NCBI GenBank assembly: GCA_029248675.1
Contig: JAQWIX010000152.1
Location: 1-32,066, forward strand
Length of the DNA: 32,066 nt
Source: Pseudomonadales bacterium
GTDB taxonomy: Bacteria; Pseudomonadota; Gammaproteobacteria; Pseudomonadales; Azotimanducaceae
Reading direction: 5' to 3'
The translations under genes and the position numbers were made by a program. Positions 8,620 through 16,894 of this stretch are shown here, piece by piece. Positions within the stretch are counted from its first letter, which is position 1. Each line of letters opens with the position of its first letter. The notes under the pieces are model-generated. The model made no database searches. It saw only the letters and a program-made list of their open reading frames with translations, and was not told the origin of the DNA.

Positions 8620-9834
8620 ATGGACTTAAGTTTTTCAGATCAAGATCGAGAATTTCAGGCAGAAGTTCGCAGCTTCCTTGAAGAGGCATGGCCTCAGGAG
8701 ATGCGCGACAAGCAAAGCCGCAGCGCTTTGGGCAAGCTGTCCAAGGAAGATCTTGTCGGGTGGCAAAAACGCTTGGCAGCGAAAGGTTGGGCGGCCACGA
8801 ACTGGCCGGCTGAATATGGTGGTGCAGCCTTCACGCCCACCCAAAGCTACATTTTTGATGCAGAACGTGCCCGAGTTGGGGCGCCTGGCGTTGTTCCATT
8901 CGGCATCACCATGGTGGCACCGGTTATCATGAAGTTCGGCACAGACGAACAAAAGGCTAAGTTTCTGCCGCCAATCCTTAATTCAGACGTTTGGTTCTGT
9001 CAGGGCTACTCTGAACCGGGCTCAGGCTCAGATTTGGCATCCCTGAAAACCAAGGCTGAAGACAAAGGCGACCATTATCTGGTCAATGGCGTTAAGACGT
9101 GGACTACCATGGCCCAATACGCCGATTGGATGTTTTGCCTAGTTCGCACCAGCAACGAAGACATTCGCCAAATGGGCATCAGCTTTATTTTGATGGATAT
9201 GAACACCCCGGGGATTTCGGTGAAGCCGATTATCACTCTGGATACTCCAGCTGAGGGTTATCAAGAAATCAACATGGTGTACTTTGAGGACGTCAAAGTT
9301 CCCAAGGAGAACTTGGTAGGTGAGCAGGGCAAAGGCTGGACTTGCGCTAAATACCTGCTGGAGTTTGAACGCGGAAACGCCTACTCACCGGGCCTGAAAG
9401 GCGCCATGTCCCACCTCAAGCAGGCAGCGGCAGCGGAACAAGATGGAACCGGACAGGCTTTCGCTGACAGCGCTGACTTCATGAAGAAATTCAACGATGT
9501 TGAAGTTCAGATCCTAGCCATGGAAGCGACAGAGTTGCGCATTCTAGGGGCTTTGGCGGCAGGGCAGAATTTAGGACCAGAAAGCTCCATCCTCAAGACT
9601 CGTGGCACGGAGTTACAGCAGGCAGTGACCGAGTTGGCCTTGGAGATTGCAGGCAACTATTCGGCGCCGCTGGATCAATCCACCCCAGCACCGGGTGACA
9701 ACTTCCAGCCAGTAGGACCTCAAGCCTCCAACGGTGTAGCTCAAGAGTATTTCAATACTCGCAAAGTCAGCATCTACGCAGGATCCAACGAGATCCAACG
9801 TAACATTATGTCCAAGCTGGTTTTGGGGCTGTAG
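8620..9834 (+). CDS. Acyl-CoA dehydrogenase
   Basis: MDLSFSDQDREFQAEVRSFLEE...GYSEPGSGSDLASLKTKAEDKGDHYLVNGVKTWTTMAQYADWMFCLVRT...SIYAGSNEIQRNIMSKLVLGL. AGGAG lies upstream of ATG 8620. Confidence 0.94.
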   Translation: MDLSFSDQDREFQAEVRSFLEEAWPQEMRDKQSRSALGKLSKEDLVGWQKRLAAKGWAATNWPAEYGGAAFTPTQSYIFDAERARVGAPGVVPFGITMVAPVIMKFGTDEQKAKFLPPILNSDVWFCQGYSEPGSGSDLASLKTKAEDKGDHYLVNGVKTWTTMAQYADWMFCLVRTSNEDIRQMGISFILMDMNTPGISVKPIITLDTPAEGYQEINMVYFEDVKVPKENLVGEQGKGWTCAKYLLEFERGNAYSPGLKGAMSHLKQAAAAEQDGTGQAFADSADFMKKFNDVEVQILAMEATELRILGALAAGQNLGPESSILKTRGTELQQAVTELALEIAGNYSAPLDQSTPAPGDNFQPVGPQASNGVAQEYFNTRKVSIYAGSNEIQRNIMSKLVLGL

Positions 9835-9931
9835 ACCGCTAGGAAGCATCGGTTACACCGACGGCCGCGTTGACTTGGTAACAAACCAGCGCGGTTCCAA
9901 GGGCGGGGCGTCAAAAAGGCAGCGATAAAAG

Positions 9932-9953
9932 AAAGGCGGGGATTCCCGCCTTT
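9932..9953. terminator. Rho-independent terminator after the acyl-CoA dehydrogenase pair
   Basis: AAAGGCGGG-GATT-CCCGCCTTT stem-loop followed by a T tract, with A residues preceding it; may also serve the minus-strand CNB gene. Confidence 0.9.
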
Positions 9954-9985
9954 TTTGTGTCTACAACATCGAACGGCTTAGAACG

Positions 9986-10573
9986 CTAACTGTTGAAGTT
10001 TTCGCCTTCGAAACTTCCGAACAATCGCTTACTCATATCATCGGTGATCCGGGTCCACTTGCCCAACCAGCGTCCTAACCGGCTTATTCCAACAGAGGGA
10101 CTGGAACTTTCTTTGATCAGATTGTGGTACATGGTTCGCCGAGTTTGCTCGGCGCGGTTGTGAATCATTGATGCGATCTTAGTGACAATCTTAATGGCGA
10201 TGCGAGGGTGCTCTAACACGATTTTGTCGTATGTTTCCGCATCCAGATACAGGTAGTCGCATTGGCTGCGGCACACCACAGTGGCGGTCCGAGTGGCCTG
10301 CAAGACCAGATTCACCTCGCCCAAGAGTCCCGGGCCCGGAAAATTACCGATGTTCATTGCAACCGTGGCCAAGTTGACACGGCATTTATAAAACACGGAA
10401 AACTCGCCGTTCAACAGCAGCAGCAACTCGCGACCGGTATCACCCTGAGACAACATGATGGTGCCGGCTTGAGCCTGCCGCTGGTGCATAATAGCAACCA
10501 GGGTTTGGATTTCTTCGGCTTCAAAGTCCGGGATGACCTGAGCCACTATCTCTACAACGTCAGCAGTTTCCAT
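9986..10573 (-). CDS. Cyclic nucleotide-binding domain protein without a recognisable HTH
   Basis: AGTIMLSQGDTGRELLLLLNGEFSVFYKC...GPGLLGEVNLVLQATRTATVVCRSQCDYLYLDAETYDKIVLEHPRIAIKI: cNMP-binding fold. The ~60-aa tail shows no helix-turn-helix. Confidence 0.87.
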   Translation of the reverse strand: METADVVEIVAQVIPDFEAEEIQTLVAIMHQRQAQAGTIMLSQGDTGRELLLLLNGEFSVFYKCRVNLATVAMNIGNFPGPGLLGEVNLVLQATRTATVVCRSQCDYLYLDAETYDKIVLEHPRIAIKIVTKIASMIHNRAEQTRRTMYHNLIKESSSPSVGISRLGRWLGKWTRITDDMSKRLFGSFEGENFNS

Positions 10574-10627
10574 ATCAACCGTTCTTAGCCGTTTAAGACG
10601 AAAATCAGTGGGAGGGCAGGCGCACTC

Positions 10628-11467
10628 TCACAATGTATGGGTTTGGCCTTCTGTGGCGATGACGACGGCACCTGGCAACTCGTCTACTTGGGCCTTGATC
10701 GCGTCCAGATCGGTGTCCACTACGCCGGGATTAAAGCCAGCCAGGGCTAAAGTTTGCACGTCCAGAGCCTGTGCCGTCTTATAGCCTTCCTGCCAGGTTG
10801 AATGACCCCAGCCACGAAAACTGGGGTATTCCTCATCGCTGTAGGCTGCGTCAAACACCAGCATATCTGTATTCTTGGCTAAGGCCGCTAAACCCGAATG
10901 GATTTCTTCGGAATCACCATGCTCATGATCCAAACAGTAGGCCAATGACTTATCCCCACAGTCAATCCGGTACCCCATACTTTCGTTGGGGTGGTTTAGG
11001 AACTGCGCGGTAACGGTTGCGGCGCCGAAGGTCATGGATTCACCAGCTCCGATTTCCGTCACAGATTTGACTCCTTGAAGCAGGGAAAACGGCACGGGAA
11101 AATTCGGCGGTAACATTTGGCGTTCAAGGCAATCAATAAGCGACGCGCCGTCGCGTTTAGGACCAATGATATTGATCTCATTGCGCGGGTCGTATGCCAA
11201 CTGAAAAAAAGGCAGGCCTTGAATGTGGTCCCAGTGGGTGTGGGTTAAAAACAGATCGAGTTTAACGGGCTCGTCCGTGGACTCACGCATTTCTCGCCCG
11301 AAACTTTGGATTCCCGTGCCAGCATCCAGCACCAAGATCGAGTCACCGGCTCGGACTTCAACGCAAGGTGTATTGCCACCATAACGGGCAGTGTTGGGGC
11401 CCGGTACCGGGGTGGAGCCCCGAACGCCCCAGAACGTCACAGTTAATGGTGATTGTGAACCAGTCAT
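10628..11467 (-). CDS. MBL-fold metallo-hydrolase (cyclic phosphodiesterase-like)
   Basis: LTVTFWGVRGSTPVPGPNTARYGGNTPCVEVRAGDSILVLDAGTG, metal motif THTHWDHIQGLPFF, ATEGQTHTL end; start assigned to MTGSQSPLTV. Confidence 0.88.
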   Translation of the reverse strand: MTGSQSPLTVTFWGVRGSTPVPGPNTARYGGNTPCVEVRAGDSILVLDAGTGIQSFGREMRESTDEPVKLDLFLTHTHWDHIQGLPFFQLAYDPRNEINIIGPKRDGASLIDCLERQMLPPNFPVPFSLLQGVKSVTEIGAGESMTFGAATVTAQFLNHPNESMGYRIDCGDKSLAYCLDHEHGDSEEIHSGLAALAKNTDMLVFDAAYSDEEYPSFRGWGHSTWQEGYKTAQALDVQTLALAGFNPGVVDTDLDAIKAQVDELPGAVVIATEGQTHTL

Positions 11468-11785
11468 ATACAGCCTTTTGCGAAAAATCGAACGCCGACA
11501 GTTAAGCGGCGTGTTGAAGATTATACAGTTGTCGCTGGAATCTTCACCGATCAAATGTTTGCTTATAGTGTTCGTTTTGTGATGCGCAATACAAAAATAT
11601 CTGTAAAACAATCATTTATAAGAGTCGCTACGCGTCATATGGGTTAACGAACTTGATTCAGGAGATCCACCTCCTAACATGTGGGCGCCATAAATTGCGC
11701 ATAATATATATTATGTTAAATAATGCAGAGATGACTCAAGGGAGCGCTGTTGTGGTCTGATCACTCACCCAAGAAGCGGCCCACC

Positions 11786-12307
11786 CTATCGAAACCGAAA
11801 CTGAGCGTTAACCAACCCCGCCTCACTGCTTCGGTCGATACTCCCTCGCTCTACGACGTATCGTTGTTTTTGTTCTAACGCGGCTATCCAAGCAATTAAT
11901 CCATCGAAGGACTGTTGTTCAACGGATACGCTCACGGTGCCATCGTTTTCCGGCTGCAGACGGGACAGCACGATATTGAATTCTGCCGCACTGTTGGTGA
12001 TGTCAGCGATTGTCGGACCATTGGTCGGTGTGGAGCCTGCACCGGTGCTTTGACGACTGGCTCGGGTTAGCTTGTCCCGGTTAAGCGTTATCCACTCGAA
12101 CAAACCTTGGTTCGCCCTTGCCCGAGCGCGTTGCTCCGCTTCAAACGCACTGACAGGCAACCATATGCCTAGAAGGAAACCTAGTCCCAACGTCAGTAAC
12201 AAAAGTAGCTTTAAGACGCGCTGGTCGTTGCGGCTTTTTTCCGCATACCAGCGATGTCCGGCCGTAGATTTAAGAGCTTCTGCGGCCCGGGTCAGTACAT
12301 TTTTCAT
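11786..12307 (-). CDS. gspM: Type II secretion system protein GspM
   Basis: Single N-terminal TM; ATGA overlap with gspL; position at the end of the gsp run; GspM-like C-terminal domain. Confidence 0.8.
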   Translation of the reverse strand: MKNVLTRAAEALKSTAGHRWYAEKSRNDQRVLKLLLLLTLGLGFLLGIWLPVSAFEAEQRARARANQGLFEWITLNRDKLTRASRQSTGAGSTPTNGPTIADITNSAAEFNIVLSRLQPENDGTVSVSVEQQSFDGLIAWIAALEQKQRYVVERGSIDRSSEAGLVNAQFRFR

Positions 12308-13560
12308 AAGTATTGACCAACCAGCCGGGCTCGTACCCGATTGTTTTCTTTTGTCGCATCACTGACATCGACGATCATAGCGTTCTGCTGGGCCCGGGTT
12401 TTAATTGCATCCAACTCATCAAAGTCGCGAATAATCACGTCTACCGTCAGAGTCATTTGTTTTTCCCGGAAACGCAGAGCTTGTACATCTGCGCTTGAAC
12501 CGAGGACTGCGGATGTTCGGAAGATAAGATCCACCATACTTTGGGTCGTATCACCACCGGCGGTAGGCCTTAACTTGTTGGCCAACCGGCGTTTGAGCTG
12601 GGATGTAGTTACCGGTGGGCTATCGCTGGGAAAAAGCGTCTGATAAGTGGCGGCATTTTGTATTTGGCGTTGATCAGCCTGATATTTAAACCAATAGCCT
12701 TGAGCAAGAAGGCCCAACGCAGCAACGCAAAGCCACAAGCTAGCTGCAACCCAGGTGCGACGCCATCGAGACGTCAGGTTTGCGTCCTTGGTCCGAACAG
12801 CAAAGTTACCTTGCAATAGGTTGAAAGCCCCCTGCTCCGATGAATGGGACTTGGCGGCGGATTGGAGCCGCTGGGTGAAGTGCTGTAGTGGCGCGGTTTC
12901 TATCAAGAGAACGTCTGGCGTTGATTCCAGTTGGCCCAGCTCAAGATCATTCAAGCTGTTCCCAACGCACCGTAAGACACTGGGCCCAAGGCTGTTCAAA
13001 ACCGTGACCAACATGGCCCGGTCCACCGCGGCATCTTGGTCTTGGGCGACGACGAGTACCTGTTCCCGGACCAAAGAATCCAGCAGTACTGTGACTTCTG
13101 AGCTTGCCTCCTGCAGTAGTTGAGCTTCGGAAACCACCCAGTCCAAGGTCATATCAGCCCGAGTAAAGTGCTGCAGCCAGCTCGCCAGTCTTTCCTGTTC
13201 AATCACCGCACAGCTTACGCCATGCCCCGGGCGAATCCTGCCGTGTGCGATGTGTACATCTTCGATATCGCTGGTTAGGTATTCCTCTAGCGCAAAAGGC
13301 AGCGCCTGTTTAATGCTGTTTACGGTCCGGCCTGGCACGTTAACAGTAATGCGCAGCACCTCGTCGCCCGGTAGCACTAATCCAAAGGTCATCTGGGATT
13401 CAAACCAGGCTGGGTTGCTCGCCATTAAATCCGACAACCCTTTGGAGTCGACTTGCCCGGTAGTAACTTGGCCGGCTTGATCTAGACAGCACCACTGCCA
13501 AATGCAGTTATCTTCAGCGGGGTCTTCGGCATTTCGTGGGCTGAATAAAAGCGTGGTCAT
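12304..13560 (-). CDS. gspL: Type II secretion system protein GspL
   Basis: Actin-like cytoplasmic domain (VNVPGRTVNSIKQALPFALEEYLTSDIEDVHIAHG), FNLLQGNF, then a TM; located between gspK and gspM. Confidence 0.9.
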   Translation of the reverse strand: MTTLLFSPRNAEDPAEDNCIWQWCCLDQAGQVTTGQVDSKGLSDLMASNPAWFESQMTFGLVLPGDEVLRITVNVPGRTVNSIKQALPFALEEYLTSDIEDVHIAHGRIRPGHGVSCAVIEQERLASWLQHFTRADMTLDWVVSEAQLLQEASSEVTVLLDSLVREQVLVVAQDQDAAVDRAMLVTVLNSLGPSVLRCVGNSLNDLELGQLESTPDVLLIETAPLQHFTQRLQSAAKSHSSEQGAFNLLQGNFAVRTKDANLTSRWRRTWVAASLWLCVAALGLLAQGYWFKYQADQRQIQNAATYQTLFPSDSPPVTTSQLKRRLANKLRPTAGGDTTQSMVDLIFRTSAVLGSSADVQALRFREKQMTLTVDVIIRDFDELDAIKTRAQQNAMIVDVSDATKENNRVRARLVGQYL

Positions 13561-13603
13561 GGTCTAAGATACTTGCAGTCTAAGGAGTACGTTTTTCGCT
13601 CGT

Positions 13604-14611
13604 TCATGGGGAATCCTCGCCGTCGAGAGCCAAATAGTCATGTCGGAAGCGTTTGCCAAAATCTCGCTGAAGTATCGTGATCACCCCGCTGCTCGGATCT
13701 CGCCACATCAGAGAAAAGAGGCTAACACGACTGCGATTCAGCTGCGCCTGAGCAATCAGTAAAAAGTACTCGCTGGTCACAGAAAGGTCCGCCCGGACGG
13801 GATTAAAGGCTGGATTTGCCGATATGAACTCATCCATGGTCAGGAAGTTACGCGGTAGCTGAGTGATCGCTAAGGCATCACCAAGGCTAACCGTGGGGTC
13901 CAGCGCGCTAAGAGTCAGGGCAGAGGCCGTATTTACGTTTATCTTCATCCCGGTATCTGGCACCAAACAGGTACGTTCTGCTAGCAAACGTATCGCTGCC
14001 TGTTCCACGTCTGCTAATGAATTTAGCTCGCTGATATCCATCATGGATTGATTGGCCGCTAAATGAGGCGGCTGTCTTAATTGATAGGCAGAATCTTCTG
14101 CCCCGAATCCCATGGCGATCTGATCTGGGTCAACCCAGTCCTTTACCAAATCTGCGATATCCGGGGACAAGTCCAGGTTCGCTAGCAGGCGTTTTAGACG
14201 CTCATGATTTAGGTCGCCAGCATCGCCGCCTAAGCTATTAAGATTGAAACACCGGTGCAGATCCACCACGTAGGCCTGCAGAACCCCTACCCCGTCGAGA
14301 TCGAAGGGCAATGTGGGCTGAGCCCAAAACTCTTCCAGATGGTCAACGCCGGGACCAGAGTTGACAAAGTCATCGTACAGGGCTTGCCGTGCGAGTTCTT
14401 CGGCCCCAATGGCGTATTGCAGAGCTTGCTCCTGCTCAAAACTGTTTTGGTGCTGGGCGATTACCAAATGATGACTCGACAAAATCTGTGTGGTGAGTCC
14501 AACGAGAATGGCGGTAATAAGCAGCACTGTGATCAGCGCGACCCCTGACTGGCGGCGGGTGAACGCGCTGTTTGCAGCAGCGGGTGGTTTGAATAATTCA
14601 GAATTCGCCAT
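13604..14611 (-). CDS. gspK: Type II secretion system minor pseudopilin GspK
   Basis: RRQSGVALITVLLITAILVGLTTQIL prepilin-like N-terminus; CFNLNSLGGD; INVNTASALTLSALDP. Confidence 0.93.
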   Translation of the reverse strand: MANSELFKPPAAANSAFTRRQSGVALITVLLITAILVGLTTQILSSHHLVIAQHQNSFEQEQALQYAIGAEELARQALYDDFVNSGPGVDHLEEFWAQPTLPFDLDGVGVLQAYVVDLHRCFNLNSLGGDAGDLNHERLKRLLANLDLSPDIADLVKDWVDPDQIAMGFGAEDSAYQLRQPPHLAANQSMMDISELNSLADVEQAAIRLLAERTCLVPDTGMKINVNTASALTLSALDPTVSLGDALAITQLPRNFLTMDEFISANPAFNPVRADLSVTSEYFLLIAQAQLNRSRVSLFSLMWRDPSSGVITILQRDFGKRFRHDYLALDGEDSP

Positions 14612-15227
14612 TGGGTACCTCCCAAATTCGCTCCACCACGCCCACGGGCTTTAGGCGAATACGCAGGATGAGTGCAGTTAACGCCGCATCACCTGTCGCC
14701 CCTTCTGGAGGCCAAAACTTGTGTTCTGTGCCGGCTTCATCCAGCACAAAAAACTCCAGTTCTTCCACCTGCTCCAGCAAGGTTTGGGTAACGGGTTCCT
14801 CGTCGCCGATCCCATCCAGAGTTGGCCAGTAGGCGCGGACTAAGTCATCGCCTTGCAGGCGATAGCCCACCCGCTGTAGTTCAGATCGGGGCCGTTGCAG
14901 CGGGTTGCGCCACCCCCCTCTCGTCATGACCAGGGCCCCTTCATCACCAATCATTAAAGCCGACTGCGAGTCCCCGCCGGTGCTACGAGGCGTGCGACTT
15001 CGGTATTGCATGAGGTCTCGCTGCACAATCAACATTGCACGGTGAATTTGGGCTAAGCGCTCTCCCCGTTCCTCCAGAACGCCATAGGACTCAACTGTTC
15101 TGCTCAGAAGCTGAGCACTAATCAAACCCACGACGGCAAATATTGTTAGAGCCACCAGGATTTCCAGCAAGGTAAACCCTCGCTCTTTAGCGTTCGCTGG
15201 GCTGGGATGATTTGGCTCCAAATACAT
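14598..15227 (-). CDS. gspJ: Type II secretion system minor pseudopilin GspJ
   Basis: ERGFTLLEILVALTIFAVVGLISAQLLSRTVES; start overlaps the gspI stop (TGATG). Confidence 0.92.
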   Translation of the reverse strand: MYLEPNHPSPANAKERGFTLLEILVALTIFAVVGLISAQLLSRTVESYGVLEERGERLAQIHRAMLIVQRDLMQYRSRTPRSTGGDSQSALMIGDEGALVMTRGGWRNPLQRPRSELQRVGYRLQGDDLVRAYWPTLDGIGDEEPVTQTLLEQVEELEFFVLDEAGTEHKFWPPEGATGDAALTALILRIRLKPVGVVERIWEVPNGEF

Positions 15228-15604
15228 CAGTATTGACCCAGAAACCCCGAGACCTGACTGAACGGACCCTGTCGTCCGGAGTCACCAGATTCAAAAACAC
15301 TGACCTCGACGCGTCGCATCCAAGGGTGGTCAGTGGACTTAATCTCGGTTACGACCTCCCATTCCCGGTCGGCGAACACCAGTCGGCTTTGCTTTTTTCC
15401 GGTGTTCAAAGAGCGGGGATTTTGACGCTGCAACAGCCGCATACGCGTCAAGTGGTTACTGGCAATCCAACTGGCTACCGTTCGTTGTTCAAGTGCCCTA
15501 GTCTGGTTGGCAACGCCGCCCACGGCAGTGGATACCGACGCCCCGATTACGCCAATAATGGCTATGGCGATGAGCATCTCCAGTAAGGTAAAACCTCGCA
15601 TCAC
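15227..15604 (-). CDS. gspI: Type II secretion system minor pseudopilin GspI
   Basis: MRGFTLLEMLIAIAIIGVIGASVSTAVGG...ASWIASNHL; 125 aa. Confidence 0.92.
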   Translation of the reverse strand: MMRGFTLLEMLIAIAIIGVIGASVSTAVGGVANQTRALEQRTVASWIASNHLTRMRLLQRQNPRSLNTGKKQSRLVFADREWEVVTEIKSTDHPWMRRVEVSVFESGDSGRQGPFSQVSGFLGQY

Positions 15605-16353
15605 CGGAATCCATCTACCAGTTTATCCGTTTCTTGAATTTGCACCGGGCTAAAACCATCCGTGCCTAGGCGGACAGTCTGCTTGCTGCCGGAAAACTGC
15701 ATATCAATAAAGAACTGGCTGGCTTCGCCGCTTGAAAAGAACACCACATCGGGTAAATTTTTTTCTTTCTCGGCACCGGTGATGCCCGAAGCATTTGGAT
15801 CCACAGCAGCAAACACAGCAGCACTGATATCCTCAAAACCGCCCTCTTGAACGGTGATCGTAAAATTTACTGGAGCGGTCGGTTCGTCAGGTTCAAAAGG
15901 TTTCTGTCGCTGGGGCACCCAGCGTCCGGAGATGTCGTCAAAGGCCACGACCCCGTAGCCCTCTTCATGCACATGAAGGCCCCATTCTTGGTTGTTTTGA
16001 ATGGCCCTATCCCGCGCTAACTCAATGCGTTGGGCCATGCGTTGGGCAAAGCCCTGCAGCGCGCGTTGATCGCTGGCTGGGTTCAGAGAAAGAACTGCAG
16101 CACCCATCAAAATGCCCAGCACGGCCACCACTATTAATAATTCTATGAGCGTAAAACCCAGAGTCCTTGGGGTACTGGGCTTAGCATTGGGCCTAGTTCT
16201 TGGCTTGGCCCCGAGGCTGGTTCTTAGAACGCCCCCTATATGTTTTCTTAGGCTCCTTATCAGCCCCTTTTTTAAACTTCTCCTCAGGTTGAGTTCTGGG
16301 CCGCCACTCGTCTGTTGAGTTAACGGATTTAGGCGCCACAGTTGCATTACCAT
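15601..16353 (-). CDS. gspH: Type II secretion system minor pseudopilin GspH with unusually long leader
   Basis: Cleavage site and TM: RTLG^FTLIELLIVVAVLGILMGAAVLSLNP. No ATG/GTG/TTG in this frame between the ATGs at 16353/16347 and the cleavage site, so the start is uncertain. Confidence 0.8.
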   Translation of the reverse strand: MVMQLWRLNPLTQQTSGGPELNLRRSLKKGLIRSLRKHIGGVLRTSLGAKPRTRPNAKPSTPRTLGFTLIELLIVVAVLGILMGAAVLSLNPASDQRALQGFAQRMAQRIELARDRAIQNNQEWGLHVHEEGYGVVAFDDISGRWVPQRQKPFEPDEPTAPVNFTITVQEGGFEDISAAVFAAVDPNASGITGAEKEKNLPDVVFFSSGEASQFFIDMQFSGSKQTVRLGTDGFSPVQIQETDKLVDGFR

Positions 16354-16372
16354 CGCCGAAGAACTCGAACCA

Positions 16373-16786
16373 TTAGAGATCTGAAAGACGGATGTCGGCG
16401 TCATTGTCCTCGCCACCTTCGGCACCATCCGCACCTAGGCTTATGATTTCGACATCACCATTTGTGTTTTCGTATAAATAGTCGGATCCCCAAGGATCTT
16501 GGGGCAGCTTCTTCAAGTATCCACTGGGGTTCCAATTCTTAGCTTCCGGTCGCCCGTTGGGACGTTCGACCAGTGCTTGCAACCCTTGGTCTGAAGACGG
16601 ATAGCGATAGTTGTCCAGTCGATAGACGTCAAGGGCGGCGGCCAAGGTCCGAAGATCCGTTTGCGCTGCCTGCACTCGAGCAGCATCTGGCCTAGAAAGT
16701 AGGGTTTGAGCCGCCAAACCACCCAAAATACTGAGAATAACGATAACCACCAAGATTTCGATAAGCGTAAAGCCCTGCTGTTTCAT
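16373..16786 (-). CDS. gspG: Type II secretion system major pseudopilin GspG
   Basis: MKQQGFTLIEILVVIVILSILGGLAAQTLLSRPDAARVQAAQTDLRTLAAALDVYRLDNYRYPSSDQGLQALV...DPWGSDYLYENTNGDVEIISLGADGAEGGEDNDADI. Confidence 0.97.
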   Translation of the reverse strand: MKQQGFTLIEILVVIVILSILGGLAAQTLLSRPDAARVQAAQTDLRTLAAALDVYRLDNYRYPSSDQGLQALVERPNGRPEAKNWNPSGYLKKLPQDPWGSDYLYENTNGDVEIISLGADGAEGGEDNDADIRLSDL

Positions 16787-16800
16787 TCAATCCCTCTCTG

Positions 16801-16846
16801 TTTTACCGACGTTTTTATCGAACTTTTACCGTATTTTTCATCGAAC
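16801..16846. repeat. Two-unit imperfect 23-bp tandem repeat in the gspF-gspG intergenic region
   Basis: TTTTACCGACGTTTTTATCGAAC (16801-16823) and TTTTACCGTATTTTTCATCGAAC (16824-16846), 19 of 23 identical. Confidence 0.85.
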
Positions 16847-16894
16847 TTTAGCCTATCGCCGGCCACACCAGACACCTATCATTTTGCCTGGGCG

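Noticed and set aside
11750-11785. gspN remnant after gspM
   Set aside because: Only a seven-codon GTG-initiated reading precedes a stop; too short to claim homology.
16112-16318. Plus-strand 68-aa hydrophobic ORF
   Set aside because: It is the antisense of the basic GspH leader; the Leu/Gly-rich composition follows from the opposite strand and there is no supporting context.
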